Below are positions 1 through 3,408 of a DNA stretch of 6,084 bases, piece by piece (the first letter of the stretch is position 1; each line of letters starts with the position of its first letter). The stretch covers positions 1 to 6,084 of the forward strand of contig JAJBVJ010000195.1 in the NCBI GenBank assembly GCA_020859875.1, written 5' to 3'. Source of the DNA: Rikenellaceae bacterium. GTDB taxonomy: Bacteria > Bacteroidota > Bacteroidia > Bacteroidales > Rikenellaceae. Below the pieces are notes generated by a model, which saw only the letters and a list, made by a program, of their open reading frames with translations, was not told the DNA's origin and did not search any database. The translations under genes were made by a program, and so were the position numbers.

Positions 1-1
1 C

Positions 2-316
2 GACCTCAACGGCAGAGGACAGTTTTTCTCGCCTACCGACATGGTGGCGGCGGCGCTGCGAAGCTGCATGCTTACCATTATGGATATGACGGCTCCGCGG
101 CGCGGTGTCGACCTTTCGGGTACGAAACTGGAGATTACGAAAGTAATGGCGGCCGATCCCCGTAGAATATGTGAAATCGTAATCGATTTCCATATGCCGG
201 GAAGTTACGACCCCAAAACCCGGAAGATATTGGAGAATGCGGCGCATACCTGTCCAGTCTCTAAATCGCTCCATCCAGACCTGAAGCAGACCATAAGGTT
301 CCGTTATCCCGACTGA
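2..316 (+). CDS. OsmC family protein, C-terminal part (5' end outside window)
   Basis: The frame is open from the left edge and gives 104 residues before the TGA at 314-316. The residues before the first in-window ATG (base 41) already match the family (a GQFFSPTD segment), so the gene starts upstream and that ATG is not its start. OsmC/Ohr-family proteins are small cytoplasmic enzymes, many of which reduce organic hydroperoxides through two conserved cysteines. Both are visible: one in ALRSCMLTIM (codon 65-67) and one in HTCPVSKSLHPD (codon 251-253), 62 residues apart, close to the usual family spacing. The PRRI and LENAAHTCPV segments also fit the OsmC-like branch. The subfamily and true substrate cannot be told from this fragment. 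The gene converges on the fimbrial operon and is probably unrelated to it. Confidence 0.9.
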   Translation, partial: DLNGRGQFFSPTDMVAAALRSCMLTIMDMTAPRRGVDLSGTKLEITKVMAADPRRICEIVIDFHMPGSYDPKTRKILENAAHTCPVSKSLHPDLKQTIRFRYPD

Positions 317-342
317 TCCGGGTTTGTTATCCCATTTAAACG

Positions 343-376
343 AAACACCCGGTTATCTAACCGGGTGTTTATTTTT
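343..376. terminator. Intrinsic terminator between convergent genes
   Basis: A perfect 12-bp inverted repeat (AAACACCCGGTT at 343-354, AACCGGGTGTTT at 359-370) encloses an ATCT loop. It is followed on the plus strand by ATTTTT, so it is a classic rho-independent terminator for the OsmC-family gene, 27 bases past its stop. The anchor gene on the minus strand ends at 405 and would read into the same hairpin, where the trailing sequence has only a short T run. It may therefore act in both directions, more strongly on the plus strand. Confidence 0.9.
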
Positions 377-404
377 GCTCTATCGTTACCGGGCCGATCG
401 GGAA

Positions 405-1331
405 TCAAACGCCCTCTTCGGTGTCTATATTGGTCCAGTCGCCGCTGTATATCCCGGCGAGGGCCCAGGTTCCGTCGAGGTAGCGTTCCAAAAGGAAAGT
501 CAGCTGGTATGTGTCGTGGCGGTCGAGGTCTTTGTCGGTGGTTATCGCTCCGATCTTCGAAAATATGATCTCCGTCAGATTCCCGCTGTATACGGTCGGT
601 TTGTAGGGATTCGCCGGGTCGCTTATGGTAAGTCGAAGGTCGTCGCCCGTGAACATCCTTAGGACGGTCATCCGGGCGCAAAGCACCTCTTCGTTTATCC
701 TCTCATACGCCGGGGTATACTTTAGCGGTTCGCAGGCGAGCGGTCGGTTGCCGAAATCGTACCGGCCGTTGCTTCCCGTTATGCGGACGCTTAGCCCTGT
801 TTGTGCATCCGACCGCAGCCCGGGAGCCTCCTTTCCAACTATATATATATCGACAAGGTTTGTATTCTTGATCAGCGGAACGGGAACCGTAACGTCTTTC
901 CCGTCGAAATCCGCCTTTGCAGTACCGTGGAACAAGGTTGCCGAGTGTATCTCCACCGAGCCGTCCGCAGCCGCATTCACCGACAGCGAACTTTCCTCCA
1001 GGGTATTTCCGTGGTTATAAATAAAATGGTTACCGTCGAAATTGGCCCAGGCTACAAAGGTATAACTCCCCGGATCCAATTGGAAGCGGACGGTATTGCC
1101 CCCCTCCATGGCGGAAACCGGGACGGTATGATCTCCGACCGGCCTTCCCTGGCCGTCGTAGATGAATATGTCTACCGAGTGTACCTGCTCTGCAAAGCGG
1201 TCGCCGGTGCCGGTGTGGTAATCGTAGCTGAAAACCAACGAAATATGCGGCTGATCTACCGTACAGGTCTCATCGCTGGCGATACAACCTGCAAGCAGAC
1301 AAAGCAACAATACCGGAATTAATTTCTGCAT
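405..1331 (-). CDS. FimB/Mfa2-type fimbrial anchor lipoprotein
   Basis: This 308-residue protein resembles the FimB/Mfa2 family, which anchors Mfa/FimA-type (type V) fimbriae to the outer membrane and limits their length. It begins with a short lipoprotein signal peptide whose lipobox is L13-A-G-C16, so the mature protein starts at Cys16. The SDE after it is acidic, as in surface-export signals of Bacteroidota lipoproteins. The body is beta-rich: VHSVDIFIYDGQGRPV (around residues 50-65) is the typical first-domain strand, SYTFVAWANFDG (around 90-101) is a family-like segment, and the C-terminal part ends in strands around YQLTFLLERYLDGTW. Length is normal for the family. The start is chosen for the signal peptide. 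It lies 94 bases downstream of the fimbrillin gene in the same direction, matching the mfa1-mfa2 order. Whether it is closer to FimB or Mfa2 is not resolved. Confidence 0.85.
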   Translation of the reverse strand: MQKLIPVLLLCLLAGCIASDETCTVDQPHISLVFSYDYHTGTGDRFAEQVHSVDIFIYDGQGRPVGDHTVPVSAMEGGNTVRFQLDPGSYTFVAWANFDGNHFIYNHGNTLEESSLSVNAAADGSVEIHSATLFHGTAKADFDGKDVTVPVPLIKNTNLVDIYIVGKEAPGLRSDAQTGLSVRITGSNGRYDFGNRPLACEPLKYTPAYERINEEVLCARMTVLRMFTGDDLRLTISDPANPYKPTVYSGNLTEIIFSKIGAITTDKDLDRHDTYQLTFLLERYLDGTWALAGIYSGDWTNIDTEEGV

Positions 1332-1333
1332 AG

Positions 1334-1345
1334 GCCGGATACGGC
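1334..1345 (-). promoter_or_regulatory. Small hairpin at the anchor gene's start codon
   Basis: GCCG-GATA-CGGC forms a 4-bp stem with a 4-base loop that ends two bases before the ATG (1331-1329) of the anchor gene. No Shine-Dalgarno is visible in the leader, which is normal in Bacteroidota. A stem this close to the start could lower translation of the anchor, but it is short and may be chance. Confidence 0.25.
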
Positions 1346-1387
1346 GCTTAAAATGTTTTGCGTCAGTCGATATAGGGTGGTAACGAA

Positions 1388-1414
1388 GCCCTGCCCGGGA
1401 ATCCCGGGTAGGGC
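1388..1414 (-). promoter_or_regulatory. GC-rich stem-loop between fimbrillin and anchor genes
   Basis: Arms at 1388-1399 and 1403-1414 pair over 12 positions (GCCCTGCCCGGG against CCCGGGTAGGGC) around a 3-base loop. There is one imperfect position, an A-C mismatch in the minus-strand RNA. It starts 11 bases after the fimbrillin stop codon. The bases that follow in the direction of transcription begin TTCGTTACC, not a T run, so it is not a textbook terminator. A 3'-end-stabilising or partially terminating element that keeps stalk mRNA in excess of anchor mRNA is the likeliest role. That role is inferred; the stem itself is seen directly. Confidence 0.6.
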
Positions 1415-1425
1415 ATTGGTAGGGA

Positions 1426-2847
1426 TTATATGCCTCCGCTCTGGTCTACGGTAGTCCAGTTGCTCACTACGATATTGGCGCGGATGGTGGTCTCTCCGTC
1501 GAGGGGAACCTCCGGGTCGATGATGCCGCCGTCATCCCCGTCGCCGTCGTCGGTGGATTTGCCGGGGCCGCCCACGGAATTTATGTTAACCCTGTAATAG
1601 TGGTTCCTGCGTACAGTCCATTCGTTTTCGCCATAATTAGAGGCACTGCGGTTACGCAGCCAAAGGGCATAGTAACAGATTCCCTCTTTGTAGAAAATTA
1701 TCTTCGCATCCTGATAATTACTCAGCACTGATGCGTCGGGCTCTTCGCTGTAAAATTTAGAAATGTCGTAAACGTCGTAAACTCCCGATCCGTTGTTCTC
1801 GCCGATCAGCCAGAAATCCCCGTTGGAGTTGAGGGTGGAGGGGTCGCCGTTCTTATCGACTATGCGTGCGCTTTCCGGATTGAACCTGGCACGGATAACG
1901 GCGCATGTCGTATTACCTTCCAGTGCAACGTAGTTACTGTTCTCCATGCAATAGGTGAACGTTGCATCCGAGGCACTCTCACCCGACAGTAATGCCGGCT
2001 GGTAGCCGTGTGCCGGCTCGTCGAGGTAATCATTGGCATCTACCGACGGGGTGGGCCACTGCTGGCTGTTGTAGTAATTGGGCGTTATCCAGATATTCGA
2101 GTTAAGGGGAAGGGTGTTCGGAATTACATACATGGTGGAGGGGTTGTTTATCACTTTGTAGTAGACATCCGTTAATTCCCCTGCTACGGACTGCTGGGGC
2201 TCGAAACCTACGGTTACTTTCGATAGGGCCCTCACCACGGGAAGCGGGATGTAGTTTATCGAACTATTATTGTCCGGATTTTCGATGAAATCGACGGTAT
2301 ACGGGCTCTGAGACATCATAAAGAAACCGCCCTGAACATTGAGGTTTCCCTGGCCCATCAGGGTCTTTATGGTCGCCGTTTGGTTGAGGCCGGGTATAGT
2401 GGAATGGAGGTCGATGATCTTCTGTGTAAGGATCGTTTCCATGCCCCCTTCCGAAAAGGCATCGCTGTATGCATCGTCATATAAAAGGGCGGGAACGTTG
2501 GCGATGGCGTAAACATAATGGCGTCCGGTTTTGGTATTGACCGTAGCCGTATAACTTCCGTTCTTGAAATCGCCCTGGTCGAAAACCTCGATATAAGCGG
2601 TCTCCAGGATGCGTGAACTGTTGTATATTAAAACCGCGATATTGCGGATAACCCGTTCGTCGGAATTGGGGGTTCCGTCCGGGAAATCGAGGGCCCTGGT
2701 AGCCCCGGGAACTTCGATCGAAAAACTCATCTGGGTGGGGATGCCTTCCGGTTCGCCGCCCGGGGTGTCTCTGTTCTCCTTTGTACATGAAGAAAATGCA
2801 GCAGCGAGCGTTGCAAAAACAAATACGAGTAAATGTATTGATCTCAT
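1426..2847 (-). CDS. Mfa1-type fimbrillin (structural pilin lipoprotein precursor)
   Basis: This 473-residue precursor looks like an Mfa1/FimA-superfamily pilin, probably the stalk subunit. The signal peptide ends in a lipobox-like FSSC with Cys21 as the lipidated residue. The VPGATR segment at 46-51 fits the loop after strand A1 where arginine-specific proteases cut type V pilin precursors; Arg51 is the candidate site. NSDERVIRNIAVLIYNSS is the typical first core strand of the N-terminal domain. Near the C-terminus, VRRNHYYRVNINSVGGPG (412-429) is the recognisable Fimbrillin_C-type signature. An acidic Gly/Asp linker (about 431-441) follows, then a last strand (IRANIVVSNWTTVDQSGGI) that could be the polymerising donor. 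No other in-frame Met lies between this start and the upstream stop at 2881-2883, so the start is secure. The leader is very AT-rich with no Shine-Dalgarno. The anchor gene follows in the same direction. Confidence 0.88.
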   Translation of the reverse strand: MRSIHLLVFVFATLAAAFSSCTKENRDTPGGEPEGIPTQMSFSIEVPGATRALDFPDGTPNSDERVIRNIAVLIYNSSRILETAYIEVFDQGDFKNGSYTATVNTKTGRHYVYAIANVPALLYDDAYSDAFSEGGMETILTQKIIDLHSTIPGLNQTATIKTLMGQGNLNVQGGFFMMSQSPYTVDFIENPDNNSSINYIPLPVVRALSKVTVGFEPQQSVAGELTDVYYKVINNPSTMYVIPNTLPLNSNIWITPNYYNSQQWPTPSVDANDYLDEPAHGYQPALLSGESASDATFTYCMENSNYVALEGNTTCAVIRARFNPESARIVDKNGDPSTLNSNGDFWLIGENNGSGVYDVYDISKFYSEEPDASVLSNYQDAKIIFYKEGICYYALWLRNRSASNYGENEWTVRRNHYYRVNINSVGGPGKSTDDGDGDDGGIIDPEVPLDGETTIRANIVVSNWTTVDQSGGI

Positions 2848-2889
2848 AATTAAGCGATTAATTAAGGGTCGATTAATAATTTAGTGGAT

Positions 2890-3030
2890 GCTAAAAGGCG
2901 CTGCGCCAGGGGGTGATCTTAAAGAATCGAATAAAGGGTTAAACAGTAATAGGTAAGGGGGTCTGTTATTCCATTAGCATGTATGGCTAATTGTTTTTAT
3001 GCAGGCCGACCGGTTCTCCCGAACGGGCCG
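2890..3030 (+). repeat. Leader-like repeat, copy A
   Basis: Four short blocks occur here in the same order and orientation as in copy B (3263-3391): GCTAAAAGG at 2890-2898, GGTTAAACA at 2937-2945, CCATT-A-GCATGTAT at 2971-2984, and CCGGT followed by a CCC-GAAC-GGG hairpin ending CCG at 3010-3030. Offsets to copy B are 373, 365, 382 and 363 bases. The sequence between blocks is not clearly alignable by eye, so this is at best a diverged duplication of a leader region. Individual 8-9-base matches are expected by chance in a region this size; the collinearity is what stands out. Confidence 0.35.
2973..3000 (+). terminator. Weak terminator-like hairpin
   Basis: ATTAGC (2973-2978) and GCTAAT (2986-2991) form a 6-bp stem with a 7-base loop, followed by TGTTTTTAT on the plus strand. 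The stem is short and AT-containing, so it would be a poor terminator. It sits inside copy A of the leader-like repeat, so a transcript started upstream could be attenuated here. No gene ends just before it on the plus strand. Confidence 0.25.
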
Positions 3031-3205
3031 CCGGTATTCCATCGACGGCACGTTTGCAATTATGCTGCCGTGGATGTATTACAGGGCAAATATATCTATT
3101 TTTCTCCTTTATTGAAATGATATGGCCTTTTATTTCATTAAATGCAATAATAGGTTTGGGTCGTTTCGATAAATGTACCTTGTCCCCGATATTAACCTTA
3201 ATCAT
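2987..3205 (-). CDS. Possible small protein of 72 residues, unrecognised
   Basis: The frame runs from an ATG at 3205-3203 to a TAG at 2989-2987. I do not recognise the product. The first half is Lys/Ile-rich (MIKVNIGDKVHLSKRPKP at the N-terminus, then ISIKEKNRY) and could be a small beta-barrel-like protein. The second half is encoded by the GC-rich patch and has an odd composition (QHNCKRAVDGIPAARSGEP). In favour of reality: the start is preceded by A-rich sequence usual for Bacteroidota, and the direction matches the fimbrillin operon, whose first gene begins 139 bases further on. Against: a plus-strand frame of similar length (2991-3218) occupies nearly the same bases, and length alone is no evidence. 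It may be a remnant or chance. No signal peptide or membrane segment is seen. Confidence 0.2.
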   Translation of the reverse strand: MIKVNIGDKVHLSKRPKPIIAFNEIKGHIISIKEKNRYICPVIHPRQHNCKRAVDGIPAARSGEPVGLHKNN

Positions 3206-3227
3206 ATTATACTTTTGATAAGGGTTA

Positions 3228-3257
3228 TTGTTTTTTTCTTCGAAGTTTTCTAACTTG
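3228..3257 (+). promoter_or_regulatory. Candidate promoter for the divergent adhesin gene
   Basis: TTG at 3228-3230 and TAACTTG at 3251-3257, separated by 20 bases, resemble the Bacteroidota -33 (TTTG) and -7 (TAnnTTTG) elements with a short, imperfect -7. A start a few bases downstream would give a leader of roughly 145 bases containing copy B of the repeat and the UUCG hairpin. The match is partial and found by eye, so it is only the best candidate on this strand. Confidence 0.2.
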
Positions 3258-3262
3258 CCGGC

Positions 3263-3391
3263 GCTAAAAGGTGGAGCCCGTGCTTCACAGAGTCCAATTC
3301 AGGTTAAACATCCGTAGGATAGCTCATCCGTTACGGGATGTCGTTTCTTTTCCCATTTGCATGTATAATATCCCGGTCCCTTCGGGGTCCG
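3263..3391 (+). repeat. Leader-like repeat, copy B
   Basis: This is the second copy of the four ordered blocks: GCTAAAAGG at 3263-3271, GGTTAAACA at 3302-3310, CCATT-T-GCATGTAT at 3353-3366, and CCGGT plus a CCC-TTCG-GGG hairpin ending CCG at 3373-3391. It directly precedes the adhesin start codon and so would form its 5' untranslated region. It also contains CATCCGT twice (3309-3315, 3325-3331). The second copy can fold with GGATG at 3336-3340, and the first with GGAT at 3317-3320, giving alternative small stems. Confidence 0.35.
3375..3390 (+). promoter_or_regulatory. UUCG-tetraloop hairpin just upstream of the adhesin start
   Basis: GG-T-CCC (3375-3380) pairs with GGG-T-CC (3385-3390) around TTCG, with one internal T-T mismatch. 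In RNA this is the unusually stable C(UUCG)G tetraloop. The stem ends 18 bases before the ATG at 3409, leaving an A/T-rich single-stranded stretch for ribosome entry. It could define the ribosome loading site or protect the mRNA 5' end. An ATG at 3361, in frame with the gene, lies upstream of it. Confidence 0.5.
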
Positions 3392-3408
3392 ATAATATTT
3401 TGGGAAAA

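Larger units (their letters stand above)
2848..3408. other. Divergent intergenic region of the fimbrial locus
   Basis: These 561 bases separate the minus-strand fimbrillin gene from the plus-strand adhesin gene, so promoters for both should lie here. The part next to the fimbrillin start is AT-rich and carries CGATTAAT twice in direct orientation (2855-2862, 2870-2877), 15 bases apart. The middle is a GC-rich patch (about 3001-3071) with small inverted repeats such as ACGGCA/TGCCGT (3045-3050, 3066-3071). Bases 3100-3240 are AT-rich again. I found no exact match to the Bacteroidota TTTG / TAnnTTTG promoter on either strand. I also saw no long inverted repeats of the kind that flank invertible fimbrial promoters. 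The doubtful small reading frame and the repeats are listed separately. Confidence 0.6.

Noticed and set aside
304..681. Minus-strand frame in another phase over the anchor gene's 3' end
   Set aside because: It overlaps the anchor frame on the same strand, runs through the terminator and is Arg/Pro/Asp-rich, typical of an out-of-phase shadow.
324..1322. Plus-strand frames at 324-662, 365-568, 625-1020 and 801-1322
   Set aside because: They lie antisense inside the well-supported anchor gene and read as low-complexity or Arg/Ser-rich products with no recognisable family.
3001..3075. GC-rich patch as a tRNA or structured RNA gene
   Set aside because: Neither strand shows a T-loop GTTCRA motif with proper stem spacing or a cloverleaf. 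Only short local hairpins are visible.
2991..3218. Plus-strand 75-codon frame in the intergenic region
   Set aside because: It has Cys/Phe/Ile-rich composition with no signal peptide logic, and it overlaps the slightly more plausible minus-strand frame almost entirely.
3218..3240. ATAA-GGG-TTAT plus T run as a terminator
   Set aside because: A 4-bp AT stem is too weak, and no convincing gene ends there on the plus strand.
3192..3307. TTAACCT (3192-3198) and AGGTTAA (3301-3307) as recombination sites of an invertible promoter
   Set aside because: Seven bases is within chance for an AT-rich region and much shorter than known invertible-site repeats. No invertase gene is visible in the window.
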